This document shows, piece by piece, positions 1 through 8,420 of a stretch of 31,834 nucleotides of DNA. Every line of letters starts with the position of its first letter. The first letter of the stretch is position 1. The stretch comes from JAQICB01 sp046482735. GTDB taxonomy: Bacteria > Bacteroidota > Bacteroidia > Bacteroidales > UBA1715. Both the position numbers and the translations under genes were made by a program. The notes below the pieces were generated by a model, which saw nothing but the letters and a program-made list of their open reading frames with translations, did no database searches and was not told the origin of the DNA. The stretch is from the NCBI GenBank assembly GCA_046482735.1, contig JAWOEL010000009.1, forward strand, positions 1 to 31,834. The letters run 5' to 3'.

Positions 1-2
1 GT

Positions 3-143
3 ATATCAGGGTATGAATGGGGGGAAGGTGGTCTTCAAAATGCACATCTACCACGCTGCCGCGCACAGAGACAAAAATGGAAAGGTGTAAAAAATGAACG
101 TGGAAATTATAGTACATATGGTTCTGTTATGCTTATTCGATAA
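3..143 (+). CDS. 3' end of an unrecognised gene (partial)
   Basis: Frame 3 stays open from the window edge to a TAA at 141-143, giving a 46-residue C-terminal fragment that begins ISGYEWGEGG and ends YSTYGSVMLIR. It contains a basic stretch (RCRAQRQKWKG) followed by an alternating polar/hydrophobic segment that could be a beta strand. A strong hairpin terminator follows 27 nt downstream, which supports a real plus-strand gene ending here. I do not recognise the family. The end could fit an outer-membrane or FGE/FISUMP-like secreted protein, but the fragment is too short to decide. Frame 1 is also open to a TAA at 88-90, so the frame choice rests on length and the terminator position. Confidence 0.4.
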   Translation: MSGYEWGEGGLQNAHLPRCRAQRQKWKGVKNERGNYSTYGSVMLIR

Positions 144-170
144 CTGGTTGTAAAACTATAAATATATAAC

Positions 171-208
171 ACACAAAAGGCTGTTTTAAAAAAAACAGCC
201 TTTTGTGT
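171..208. terminator. Perfect 16-bp hairpin, probable bidirectional terminator
   Basis: Bases 171-186 pair perfectly with 193-208 around a 6-nt loop (TAAAAA). The stem holds a GGCTG/CAGCC core flanked by A and T runs, so a U-rich 3' side is available in both directions. It lies between a plus-strand gene end (143) and a minus-strand gene end (262), exactly where a shared terminator for convergent genes is expected. Confidence 0.85.
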
Positions 209-261
209 ATATATATCTAATCTCACAAAATAACAAACTTAAAAATTATATCGAACTCACG

Positions 262-702
262 TTAATACATTACCGTATCAACACATAAACCATTTTTATA
301 ATATGAAATACCTTTTTTAACACCATTTTCATATACAACAGAAATCTTTTGATTTGAAAATACATCAATAAAAACCCACGTACCTACTTTTACATTATCT
401 TCATATTCTGCTTTTGCAAGCAATTCACCATCCTGAGAATACCTAAAAGATGTACCATGTAATAACCCTGATTTATAATTTCGTTTTTCTTTAACAGAGC
501 CATCTTCATAATACTCAATATATGTACCATGCAATTCATTATCAAACAATTCAGCAGTATATAGTAGCACACCACTCGTGTCTTCTTTTGTGATTACCTG
601 AGTCTCTACTGTACCCGGCAAATTATACGAAATATCGTTTTGAGCATAACTCATATTTATAAGTAAAAAAACTAACGATATACCAATTGTTATTGTTTTC
701 AT
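262..702 (-). CDS. Secreted MORN-repeat protein
   Basis: The 146-residue protein opens with a signal peptide (MKTITIGISLVFLLINMSYAQ). At least three consecutive MORN_2-like units follow from about residue 55: LHGTYIEYYEDGSVKE, LHGTSFRYSQDGELLA, then a diverged KVGTWVFID unit. The spacing of G-x-W/Y-x-x-Y/F-x-x-x-G in each unit is what shows the family. MORN_2 proteins of this size (YwqK-like) are common in Bacteroidetes, mostly of unknown function, and are thought to act as protein- or envelope-interaction scaffolds. The start is fixed by the signal peptide and by a TAnnTTTG box 37 nt upstream. The gene is monocistronic and faces the terminator at 171-208. Confidence 0.8.
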   Translation of the reverse strand: MKTITIGISLVFLLINMSYAQNDISYNLPGTVETQVITKEDTSGVLLYTAELFDNELHGTYIEYYEDGSVKEKRNYKSGLLHGTSFRYSQDGELLAKAEYEDNVKVGTWVFIDVFSNQKISVVYENGVKKGISYYKNGLCVDTVMY

Positions 703-738
703 AATCCCAATGTTAAGTTTATATTACTATTATATATA

Positions 739-746
739 CAAATATA
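739..746 (-). promoter_or_regulatory. -7 box of the MORN-protein gene
   Basis: On the minus strand the sequence is TATATTTG, a perfect TAnnTTTG (Bacteroidetes -7 consensus), 37 nt from the start codon. No convincing TTTG -33 element was found at the expected 19-21 nt spacing. Confidence 0.5.
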
Positions 747-938
747 CGATGACTTTACGCTAATTTTACATACGCAATGTAAACTTAACTATTTATTAAC
801 ATGAGAATCACACTAAACAACTAGAATACATACATGATTTCAACTAATTAAAAGAACCAATAAATCCACATCTCTCTATACTGATTATCAATATAAAACC
901 AAGTATATACAGTAATCCTAGGGAAAGAATTGCAATTG

Positions 939-985
939 TTGTACAAAAACTAATTAAATATTGTACATTTATACTGTATACAATA
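939..985 (+). promoter_or_regulatory. Candidate recQ promoter with TTGTAC repeats
   Basis: TTGTAC occurs at 939-944 (inside the palindrome TTGTACAA, 939-946) and again at 961-966. Arms TATTGTA (959-965) and TACAATA (979-985) form an inverted repeat with a 13-nt spacer. A near-consensus -7 box TACATTTA (964-971; last base off consensus) lies 21 nt after the TTG at 939, so the inverted repeat would overlap the -7 box and the transcription start. This would fit an operator, but no regulator is identifiable. Confidence 0.3.
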
Positions 986-1022
986 CGAAATAGTTATTTA
1001 AAAATTTACAATATTAAAGTTC

Positions 1023-2927
1023 ATGAATAGATTTGAACGCATATTATACGAAGTTTGGGGATACAGACATTTCAGACCACTACAATTAGAAATAATTGAA
1101 AGTATTTCAGAAGGAAAAGACACATTAGGCCTTATGCCAACAGGTGGAGGTAAATCTATAACATTTCAGGTCTACTCACTTTCAAGAGAAGGTATATGTG
1201 TTGTAGTTACACCACTTATAGCTCTTATGAAAGATCAGGTAGACAATTTAAAATCAAAAAAAATAAAAGCCCTTGCCGTATATTCCGGCATGAACAAACG
1301 CGAAATTCAACATGCATATGACAACTGCATATATGGCGAAGTTAAATTTTTATATATTTCACCCGAACGATTAAGTACCCCATTATTTAAAGAAAAAATT
1401 CAGCATATGAATGTCAATCTGTTAACGATTGACGAAGCACACTGCATATCGCAATGGGGATATGACTTTAGACCCGCATATCTTGAAATTGCAAACATAA
1501 AAGAACTCATTCCGAATGTCCCACTTTTAGCTCTTACTGCTACTGCTACCCCAGATGTAGTTAAAGATATTCAAAACAAATTACAATTCAAAAAACACAA
1601 CGCACTCTCTAAAAGTTTTGAACGTGAAAATCTCACTTATTTAGTAAAAGAAAAACAAGATAAATTAGGCTTTCTACTGTCAATATGTACAAAAATAAAA
1701 GGAACAGGAATTATTTATGTACGCACACGTAAAAAAACAAAAGAACTTACTGTTGCACTCCAAAAAAAAGGAATACCTGCCGATTACTATCATGCAGGAC
1801 TTGACGCAGAAACACGACAATATAAACAAGAACAATGGATGAAAAATCCTACTGCTATTATGATAAGCACAAATGCATTTGGAATGGGGATAGATAAACC
1901 AAACGTTCGTTTTGTGTTGCACTATGATTTACCAGAATCACTCGAAGCCTATTTTCAAGAAGCTGGACGAGCTGGGCGAGACGGGAAAGAATCATATGCT
2001 GTTTTATTATATAATAAAACAGACATTGCAACATTGAAAACATTCTTTACCAAAAAATTTCCTGAAAATGCATACATTAAAACGGTGTATGAAGCACTGG
2101 GTAATTTTTACCAAATCCCTATTGGCGGAGGTAAAGGAAATGCTTACGACTTTTTTATTGCTGACATATGTAGCAAGTATACACTTGATATTATAAAAAC
2201 ACACAATAGCATTAAAATACTTGAAGAAGAAGGGTATATATATGTATCTGAATCTGCCGAAACACGTTCGAGAGTGAAGTTTCTACTTGATAGGCATATG
2301 TTATATAAATTTCAGGTAGAAAATAAAAACTTTGATATATTTATTAAATTATTATTACGAACATACACTGGTATTTTTACAGAATATGTGCCTATATCTG
2401 AAGAATTTTTAGCAAAAAAAGCACACGCTCATGTTGATTTAATATATAAATACCTTATTACTCTCGCAAAAAACGGCATAATTAGTTACTATAAAGCAAA
2501 ACAAAATCCGGTAGTATTTTTTATTGAAGAACGAGTACCTCTTGATACACTCTTTATATCAAAAGAACGATATGAATTCAAAAAAGAACGTCAGAGGAAA
2601 CGACTCAATGCCCTACTCCACTACACAACTTCAAAAAGCAAATGCCGTAGTTTACAACTCCTCGAATATTTTGGCGAAAAACACAACAAACGGTGCGGAA
2701 ACTGTGATACATGTAGAAAACGAAATGAACTTGAATTATCTAAAACACAATTCGATAACATTCTCGCATTAATAAAAAAAAGAACATCTCAAGAATCTGT
2801 TGCACTTCACCAATTAATTCAAGAAGCACAAGCTGATGAAGAAATTGTGCTAAAAGTTATACATTATCTTCTCGAAAACAAAAAAATAACCTATACCAGT
2901 GCCGGAAAACTGTTATGGAATTTATAG
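1023..2927 (+). CDS. recQ: ATP-dependent DNA helicase RecQ (HRDC-less)
   Basis: This 634-residue 3'-5' SF2 helicase unwinds forks and recombination intermediates in DNA repair. Visible motifs are Walker A PTGGGKS (39-45), DEAH (137-140) followed by the RecQ aromatic loop CISQWGYDFR, TATATP (172-177), motif V TNAFGMGIDKP (283-293) and motif VI QEAGRAGRDG (312-321). The RQC zinc site is Cys541, Cys558, Cys561 and Cys564. After the zinc site there is only a short winged-helix-like tail, and no HRDC domain, unlike the E. coli enzyme; Bacteroidetes often carry such shorter RecQ paralogues. The start follows an A/T-rich leader without Shine-Dalgarno. The gene appears to be transcribed alone and ends close to the convergent SIMPL gene. 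Confidence 0.93.
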   Translation: MNRFERILYEVWGYRHFRPLQLEIIESISEGKDTLGLMPTGGGKSITFQVYSLSREGICVVVTPLIALMKDQVDNLKSKKIKALAVYSGMNKREIQHAYDNCIYGEVKFLYISPERLSTPLFKEKIQHMNVNLLTIDEAHCISQWGYDFRPAYLEIANIKELIPNVPLLALTATATPDVVKDIQNKLQFKKHNALSKSFERENLTYLVKEKQDKLGFLLSICTKIKGTGIIYVRTRKKTKELTVALQKKGIPADYYHAGLDAETRQYKQEQWMKNPTAIMISTNAFGMGIDKPNVRFVLHYDLPESLEAYFQEAGRAGRDGKESYAVLLYNKTDIATLKTFFTKKFPENAYIKTVYEALGNFYQIPIGGGKGNAYDFFIADICSKYTLDIIKTHNSIKILEEEGYIYVSESAETRSRVKFLLDRHMLYKFQVENKNFDIFIKLLLRTYTGIFTEYVPISEEFLAKKAHAHVDLIYKYLITLAKNGIISYYKAKQNPVVFFIEERVPLDTLFISKERYEFKKERQRKRLNALLHYTTSKSKCRSLQLLEYFGEKHNKRCGNCDTCRKRNELELSKTQFDNILALIKKRTSQESVALHQLIQEAQADEEIVLKVIHYLLENKKITYTSAGKLLWNL

Positions 2928-2953
2928 TTTTATAGTAAAAATACACATACAAA

Positions 2954-3649
2954 TTACTCCTCTATGCGAAATTGTACATATATACTCGACGAAATTGTGA
3001 TTTTTTTATACTCTAGTGGTTGATTTTCCGGTTCCTGCTTTGCCGAATACTGTGCATACATAACATTTCTCTGAGGATACGGTCGTACGTTATCGTTTTC
3101 TCTCACATTCAAAGCTTTTCCGGTTTTCTCTCCTATAGCTTCCAGTAAATAATCTGCTTTTGCTTTTGCAGATTTTATAGCTTCAATACGCACTTCTTGT
3201 TCTAACATTTCAATATCAGAATGACTTACATGAGAAACACGTGCATCATTTATATGTATAGAATGCAGCATTTCAAAAACCCTACTTACTTTATCTGCAT
3301 TTGTAACCTTTAATACATAAAACGTCTCCGATATTACACCTTTACGAAACCACGAAACCGACGTATAATTAGCCTGAGCATCAGACAAAAAAAGATTATC
3401 TAATGAAATACCTAATTTTTGTACTTTTTGTTTTAATTTTTTTTCTTGTTCTTCCACAGTAACTTGGTTACGTCCCTCATTCCGCTCTTTAATAGCTATA
3501 TGAATAAAAATTTCATTCGGTACAATTTCTTTTTTTGCAGTTCCGTGTACCTCAATAACCGGCAATACTTTATTGTCCTGTGTGATTATTTGAGAAAATC
3601 CAAAATAACCAACTAACACTAAAACAACAAAACTTATACTTTTTTTCAT
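2954..3649 (-). CDS. SIMPL (DUF541) domain secreted protein
   Basis: The ATG at 3649 was preferred over the more upstream one at 3724 because MKKSISFVVLVLVGYFGFSQ is a clean signal peptide; the upstream 25 residues would bury it. The mature part (about residues 22-231) has the SIMPL/DUF541 signature: an early VIEVHGTAKKEIVPNEIFIH strand, a central long helix pair with RNQVTVEEQEKKLKQKVQKL, and a later helix EAIKSAKAKADYLLEAIGEK followed by a C-terminal strand. SIMPL proteins are periplasmic or outer-membrane associated; related proteins include YggE of E. coli and the mammalian signalling protein for which the domain is named, but the biochemical role is unclear. It is convergent with recQ, with only 26 nt between stops. 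Confidence 0.85.
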   Translation of the reverse strand: MKKSISFVVLVLVGYFGFSQIITQDNKVLPVIEVHGTAKKEIVPNEIFIHIAIKERNEGRNQVTVEEQEKKLKQKVQKLGISLDNLFLSDAQANYTSVSWFRKGVISETFYVLKVTNADKVSRVFEMLHSIHINDARVSHVSHSDIEMLEQEVRIEAIKSAKAKADYLLEAIGEKTGKALNVRENDNVRPYPQRNVMYAQYSAKQEPENQPLEYKKITISSSIYVQFRIEE

Positions 3650-3805
3650 ATCTGTAGATTTTAATAAATATAATATAGAATCTGACCGAAATATACAAAA
3701 AAATACACAAATCACACACCCCATTGTAACTTTTTAACATACTAATCCTCATTAGATTGGTTTATGTTTTTAGTATTCTTCACGATGTATAAACATGAAC
3801 ACCAA

Positions 3806-4336
3806 TTACAATACATATTGATAAAACAACTGATTCAAATACCCATCAACCGAACGAATCCATGATTTTTTTATACCGGAACAAACAAACCCCTGTTGTT
3901 CGAACAGACGTATACTTTTGTGATTCGTTTCTGAAATTTCCGCATATAATTGGTTTAGTAACAACACAGATCTTGCATATTTTTGCACACAAATAAGAGC
4001 TTCGGAAGCATAACCATTGCCCTCATATTGAGGAGCAACAAACACACCAACACCACACCGTTTATTCTGCGGATCAAAATCAAACAAATCTATCATTCCT
4101 ACAGTGCATGAAATATCTTTCACAAAAATCATTAAACGTAATTGCTTCACAGTATATATATCTAAATAAGACTGCGAAATGTATTGCTGTAAAACATCTT
4201 TTGAAAAAGGCGTAACCGTAGAGCTAACTAACCAAATATCAGTTCTATTCTCCCAAGCATATAACAAATCAATATCTGAAGGCTCAAGTGCTCGCAATTT
4301 AATTAATTCAGTTTCTAATATGGAATGATGTATCAT
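3806..4336 (-). CDS. GNAT family N-acetyltransferase (RimJ/RimL-like)
   Basis: This 176-residue single-domain cytoplasmic acetyltransferase starts ETELIKLRALEPSDIDLLYAW, the usual opening of the RimJ/RimL/SpeG subgroup. The acetyl-CoA pyrophosphate loop is QYEGNGYA (103-110), matching the Q/R-x-x-G-x-G/A motif A, and the C-terminal NHKSIRLFEQQGF is the conserved motif B helix-turn. The substrate cannot be read from sequence: ribosomal protein N-termini, polyamines and small molecules are all possible in this subgroup. The gene lies about 150 nt downstream of the SIMPL gene start on the same strand, so the two may share a transcript. Confidence 0.85.
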   Translation of the reverse strand: MIHHSILETELIKLRALEPSDIDLLYAWENRTDIWLVSSTVTPFSKDVLQQYISQSYLDIYTVKQLRLMIFVKDISCTVGMIDLFDFDPQNKRCGVGVFVAPQYEGNGYASEALICVQKYARSVLLLNQLYAEISETNHKSIRLFEQQGFVCSGIKKSWIRSVDGYLNQLFYQYVL

Positions 4337-4502
4337 GTTACATAAAAATTAAGGAAACGATTTAAGAATATATCGTTTCTTAAATAAATATATTATATTT
4401 GTAATGTACATTAAAATAATATAAAATACTATTTATTTTAAACAAAACTTAATAACAACAGAGTTTTTAATAAAAAAATAATGCATTTTCAAAAGCAAAC
4501 TA

Positions 4503-4510
4503 TATCTTTG
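4503..4510 (+). promoter_or_regulatory. -7 box of the lpxC/fabZ operon
   Basis: TATCTTTG is a perfect TAnnTTTG, 30 nt before the lpxC start. It probably drives the envelope block lpxC/fabZ-lpxA-apbE and perhaps genes beyond. No perfect TTTG -33 was found. Confidence 0.55.
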
Positions 4511-4539
4511 CATGCAGAAAAAAAATAATTGTATAAAAT

Positions 4540-5931
4540 ATGGCTGAAAAGCAAAAAACACTAAAATCAGAAGCTGTATTCGAAGGCATAGGATTACATA
4601 CAGGGCAACATATGATTGCCACAGTAAAACCTACTGAAGCAGATTTTGGAATAAAATTCAAACGTATTGATCTTGAAGATCAACCAATAATACCTGCACT
4701 AGCAGAATATGTAATAGATACATCAAGGGGAACCGTAATAGGTAATAAAAAAGCATCGGTAAGTACAATAGAGCACATGCTTGCAGCAATGAGCGGTTTG
4801 GGCATTGATAACGCTCTTATAGAAATCGATGGACCAGAAGTTCCTATTTTACACGGAAGTGCAAAAATATTTTATGATGGCCTTAATCAAGCAGGTGTAC
4901 AAGACCTGGAAAAAGAAAAAAAATACTACGAAATACAGGAAAAAATAACATATACCGAAGAAGACAGAGGTGTAGAAATTGTTGCATATCCAAGTGATAG
5001 CTTCTCGATTGACGTACGAATAAGCTATGAATCTCCGATTTTACACAACCAATACGCAACTCTTCATTCTCTCAAAAATTTTAATACAGAAATAGCAAGT
5101 GCTCGCACATTTTGTTTTTTTAGAGAAATTGAATCTTTGGCAAAAAATAATCTTATAAAAGGTGGTAGTTTAGATAATGCAATAGTTTTTGTAGACCACG
5201 AAACAACACAAGATGAAATAGACAGAATATCTGAGCTTTTTAACAAGGAGGATATACGTATTGACACACAGGGAATATTAAATAATATTCAACTTCATTA
5301 TCCGAACGAACCGGCACGACACAAATTATTAGATGTAGTTGGTGATCTTATGCTTACCGGCATGCCTATTAAGGGGCATATTATTGCAACAATTCCGGGG
5401 CACAAAGCAAATACAGAATTTGCTAAAATAATACGGAAAGACATAAAGAGTAAACGCGGGCCTCAAGCTCCCAAAATAGACGTACATGCGGAACCTCTTG
5501 TCACAAATGAAGGAATAAAAAAAATATTACCGCACCGATATCCGTTTCAGTTGGTAGATAAAATAATGAGTATTTCAAGAGATGAAATAATTGGTGTAAA
5601 AAATGTAACAAGTAATGAACCATTTTTCATGGGACATTTCCCAGAAGAACCGGTAATGCCGGGAGTTTTACACTTGGAAGCAATGGCACAATGTGGAGGT
5701 GTACTTGCACTTTGGCATGAAGATGAACCCGAAAAATGGTCAACCTATTTTATAGGAATGGATAAAATAAAATTTAGAAAAAAAGTTGTTCCTGGAGACA
5801 TATGTGTGTTTAAATTAAAACTTATTTCTCCTATCAGACGAGGAATTGTGCATATGCAAGGATATACTTTTGTCGGAAATCAATTAGCAACAGAAGCTGA
5901 ATTAATGGCTCAAATTATTAAAAATAAATAA
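4540..5931 (+). CDS. lpxC/fabZ: Fused LpxC-FabZ: UDP-3-O-acyl-GlcNAc deacetylase / hydroxyacyl-ACP dehydratase
   Basis: This 463-residue bifunctional cytoplasmic enzyme has two parts. Residues 1-305 are LpxC, the committed Zn-dependent deacetylase of lipid A synthesis: GLHTG (18-22), TIEHM with the general base Glu78 and Zn ligand His79, HKLLD with Zn ligands His261 and Asp265, and GHKANTEFA with His288. Residues 320-463 are FabZ, the (3R)-hydroxyacyl-ACP dehydratase: ILPHRYPF, GHFP with catalytic His366, and LHLEAMAQ with catalytic Glu380. All catalytic residues are present in both halves. The fusion is characteristic of Bacteroidetes and physically couples lipid A commitment with the competing fatty-acid branch. 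lpxA follows after 3 nt. Confidence 0.97.
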   Translation: MAEKQKTLKSEAVFEGIGLHTGQHMIATVKPTEADFGIKFKRIDLEDQPIIPALAEYVIDTSRGTVIGNKKASVSTIEHMLAAMSGLGIDNALIEIDGPEVPILHGSAKIFYDGLNQAGVQDLEKEKKYYEIQEKITYTEEDRGVEIVAYPSDSFSIDVRISYESPILHNQYATLHSLKNFNTEIASARTFCFFREIESLAKNNLIKGGSLDNAIVFVDHETTQDEIDRISELFNKEDIRIDTQGILNNIQLHYPNEPARHKLLDVVGDLMLTGMPIKGHIIATIPGHKANTEFAKIIRKDIKSKRGPQAPKIDVHAEPLVTNEGIKKILPHRYPFQLVDKIMSISRDEIIGVKNVTSNEPFFMGHFPEEPVMPGVLHLEAMAQCGGVLALWHEDEPEKWSTYFIGMDKIKFRKKVVPGDICVFKLKLISPIRRGIVHMQGYTFVGNQLATEAELMAQIIKNK

Positions 5932-5934
5932 TAC

Positions 5935-6708
5935 ATGGCAAACCCTACCGCATTTATACATCCAAATACTAAAATTGGTAAAAATGTAACTATTTCACCC
6001 TTTTCATACATTTATGATGATGTAGAAATAGGTGACGGAACATGGATTGGTCCAAACGTGACAATATTTAATGGTGCCCGAATTGGTAAAAATTGTCAAA
6101 TATTTCCCGGTGCTGTCATTTCAGCAATACCGCAAGATTTAAAATTTAATGGTGAATATACTACTACCGAAATTGGTGACAATACAGTTATTCGTGAGTG
6201 TGTTACTATTCATAGAGGAACAACCGACAAATATAAAACAGTAGTTGGAAAAAACTGTCTTCTTATGGGCTACGTACATATTGCACACGATTGTATAGTT
6301 GGTAACAATTGTATTTTTGCAAATTATGCAGCACTCTCGGGACATTGTATTGTTGGAGATTACGCCATTCTGGAAGGTATGGCAGCAGCACCTCAATTTA
6401 TTCATATAGGCAAGCATGCATTTATTGGTGGGAACACTATTGCTCGTAAAAATGTACCTCCATATGTGAAAGCTGCCCGCGAACCTATCAGCTACATGGG
6501 CGTAAATGCTATTGGCTTACGCAGAAGAGGCTACACAGAAGAAGAAATAAATACAATACAAGATATTTACAGAATTTTATTTCAAAAAGGTCTTAACGTT
6601 TCACAGGCTTTAGAAATTATTGTACACGACTTTGAAAAATCTGAATTACGTGATGAAATTATTTCTTTTGTAAAAGAATCTGATAAAGGTATTATCAACA
6701 GAGGGTAA
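5935..6708 (+). CDS. lpxA: Acyl-ACP--UDP-N-acetylglucosamine O-acyltransferase
   Basis: This 257-residue trimeric left-handed beta-helix enzyme transfers the 3-hydroxyacyl chain from ACP to UDP-GlcNAc, the first step of lipid A synthesis. Hexapeptide repeats run from about residue 5 to 185. The family markers are PQDLKFNGE (66-74) and HIAHDC (115-120), where His118 matches the catalytic His125 of E. coli; a helical C-terminal domain (about 190-257) completes the usual length. The gene begins 3 nt after the lpxC/fabZ stop, so the two are translationally linked, and the product of LpxA is the substrate of its upstream neighbour. Confidence 0.97.
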   Translation: MANPTAFIHPNTKIGKNVTISPFSYIYDDVEIGDGTWIGPNVTIFNGARIGKNCQIFPGAVISAIPQDLKFNGEYTTTEIGDNTVIRECVTIHRGTTDKYKTVVGKNCLLMGYVHIAHDCIVGNNCIFANYAALSGHCIVGDYAILEGMAAAPQFIHIGKHAFIGGNTIARKNVPPYVKAAREPISYMGVNAIGLRRRGYTEEEINTIQDIYRILFQKGLNVSQALEIIVHDFEKSELRDEIISFVKESDKGIINRG

Positions 6709-6715
6709 TTCTATC

Positions 6716-7732
6716 ATGCTCCACCGAACACATTTCTTTTTTATTATTCTTTTATTCATTGCATGTTCCTGTTCGCAGACACACACAACCAATTACTCCG
6801 AATTTAAGGGGTCTGCTCAAGGAACATACTATAGAGTATTAGTTGAACACACACAAAACAGAGATACTCTTTCTCAACATATAGAAGAGATACTCGCTGA
6901 TTTTGATACTGTTTTTAGCAATTATATACCACAATCACTCATTTCTACATGTAATCGTTCTGAAAAATTTACGTACAATAATCCACATTTTTATTATTTT
7001 CTACAAAAGTCTTCGCATTTTTATTCCCTGACAAAAGGTGCATTTGATATTACTATAGCACCTTTGGCCAATGCTTGGAAATTTGGCTACACAAGCAATG
7101 ATTCATCTACCCCATCACATGATACTATTGCAACTATTATGAAATATGTAGGCATGAATTCGGTAACATTTGATTCCACACAAGTACATAAAAAAGCCGA
7201 AACAAAATTAATCTCAAATGCCATAGCTCAAGGATATAGTTGTGATATAATAGCACAGTTTTTAGAACAAAATAATATGCATAATTATTTGATAGATGTA
7301 GGTGGTGAAATGAAGGTGAAAGGAAAAAACCCGAAAGGGCAAAACTGGAAAATAGGCATACAAAAACCTGTTGAAGGAGCGTCTACACAAGATTATAACA
7401 TAATAGTTGAGTTAGAAAACATCTCATTAGCAACATCAGGAAACTATAGAAAGTTTTATATTAAAAATGGAAAAAAATATTCTCACACCATTGATCCTCT
7501 AACAGGATACCCGGTTTCACATAACCTACTAAGTGCCACAATAATAACGCAGGAATGCATAGATGCAGATGCTGCAGCTACAGCATGTATGGTTATGGGA
7601 TTAGAAGAATCGAAAAAATTTATTATAAATAATGAATCCTTTGAAGGAATATTAATTTATGATGACTCAGATTCACTTAAAACATTTATAAGTAAGGGAA
7701 TTCAAAAAAATATTATTAGCTTAAAAAAATAA
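6716..7732 (+). CDS. apbE: ApbE-family FAD:protein FMN transferase (lipoprotein)
   Basis: The 338-residue protein has a lipoprotein signal with the cleavage Cys at residue 17 (FIAC), so it should be anchored on the periplasmic side. ApbE family markers follow in order: KGSAQGTYY (31-39), GAFDITIAPLANAW (108-121), DVGGEMKVKG (194-203), SHTIDPLTGYPV (256-267) and DADAAATA (283-290), the last supplying Mg2+-binding Asp. The enzyme attaches FMN to Thr/Ser of target proteins such as Nqr or Rnf subunits; none of those targets is in this window. The gene starts 8 nt after lpxA, with a GAGGG about 11 nt upstream of its ATG that resembles a Shine-Dalgarno but coincides with the lpxA stop. Confidence 0.92.
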   Translation: MLHRTHFFFIILLFIACSCSQTHTTNYSEFKGSAQGTYYRVLVEHTQNRDTLSQHIEEILADFDTVFSNYIPQSLISTCNRSEKFTYNNPHFYYFLQKSSHFYSLTKGAFDITIAPLANAWKFGYTSNDSSTPSHDTIATIMKYVGMNSVTFDSTQVHKKAETKLISNAIAQGYSCDIIAQFLEQNNMHNYLIDVGGEMKVKGKNPKGQNWKIGIQKPVEGASTQDYNIIVELENISLATSGNYRKFYIKNGKKYSHTIDPLTGYPVSHNLLSATIITQECIDADAAATACMVMGLEESKKFIINNESFEGILIYDDSDSLKTFISKGIQKNIISLKK

Positions 7733-7787
7733 AAAAACCGTATTTTTTTGTATTTTTACGCTCGATTAGGTAAAAATTAATTTTATT

Positions 7788-8402
7788 ATGCATGTAGCTA
7801 TAGCAGGAAATATAGGTGTTGGGAAATCAACATTGGCGGGTTTATTAGGGAAACATTATAAATGGGAAGTAAACTATGAAAATGTCGATGACAACCCATA
7901 CTTAGACGACTTTTACAAAGATATGAAAGCTTGGGCTTTCAATGTCCAAATATATTTTTTGCAAAGTCGGCTTCACCATATTATGAAAATTCACAAATCC
8001 GGTAAAAATGTTATTCAAGACCGCACAATATACGAAGATGCATATATATTTGCACCCAACCTTCATGGTATGGAGCTTATGGCAACACGCGATTTTGAAA
8101 CATATTTTTCACTATTCAGACAAGTAGAAAAATTAGTACAACCACCCGATTTGTTAATTTACTTAAAAGCATCTATTCCAACTCTGGTAAAACGTATTCA
8201 AACAAAAGGACGAGAATATGAAAATACAATACGAATAGATTACTTAGAAAGCTTAAATAAACGTTATGAAACCTGGATAAAATCGTACGATTCAGGAAAA
8301 ATATTAATAATTGATACCGATTCTATAAACTTTATTGATAATCCTGAAGATTTTAGTACAATTATAAACAAAATTGATGCTGAATTATTTGGTCTTTTTT
8401 AA
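7788..8402 (+). CDS. Deoxynucleoside kinase (dAdo/dGuo kinase family)
   Basis: This 204-residue member of the dNK/thymidine-kinase-2-like P-loop family salvages deoxynucleosides by phosphorylating the 5'-OH. Seen in the sequence are the P-loop GNIGVGKST (7-15), QIYFLQSR (54-61) of the substrate pocket, QDRTIYEDAYIFA (77-89) carrying the D/E-R-S/T motif, and the Arg-rich lid KRIQTKGREYE. Sequence alone cannot separate deoxyadenosine from deoxyguanosine preference. It begins 55 nt after apbE and is followed 18 nt later by the Wzz gene. The location between envelope genes is probably just operon packing; a direct functional link is not evident. Confidence 0.9.
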   Translation: MHVAIAGNIGVGKSTLAGLLGKHYKWEVNYENVDDNPYLDDFYKDMKAWAFNVQIYFLQSRLHHIMKIHKSGKNVIQDRTIYEDAYIFAPNLHGMELMATRDFETYFSLFRQVEKLVQPPDLLIYLKASIPTLVKRIQTKGREYENTIRIDYLESLNKRYETWIKSYDSGKILIIDTDSINFIDNPEDFSTIINKIDAELFGLF

Positions 8403-8420
8403 CTGATAACAAAAAAACAT

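Larger units (their letters stand above)
703..1022. other. Divergent intergenic region before recQ
   Basis: This 320-bp AT-rich spacer separates the divergent MORN-protein and recQ genes. It holds the -7 box at 739-746 and the repeat-containing recQ upstream region at 939-985. Between about 780 and 930 I see no ORF, hairpin or repeat. Confidence 0.6.

Noticed and set aside
2954..3724. Longer SIMPL protein starting at 3724
   Set aside because: It would place 25 residues before an obvious signal peptide; the ATG at 3649 fits better.
3742..3755. CTAAT-CCTC-ATTAG hairpin between the SIMPL and GNAT genes
   Set aside because: The 5-bp AT-rich stem with no T-run is too weak to call a terminator or operator.
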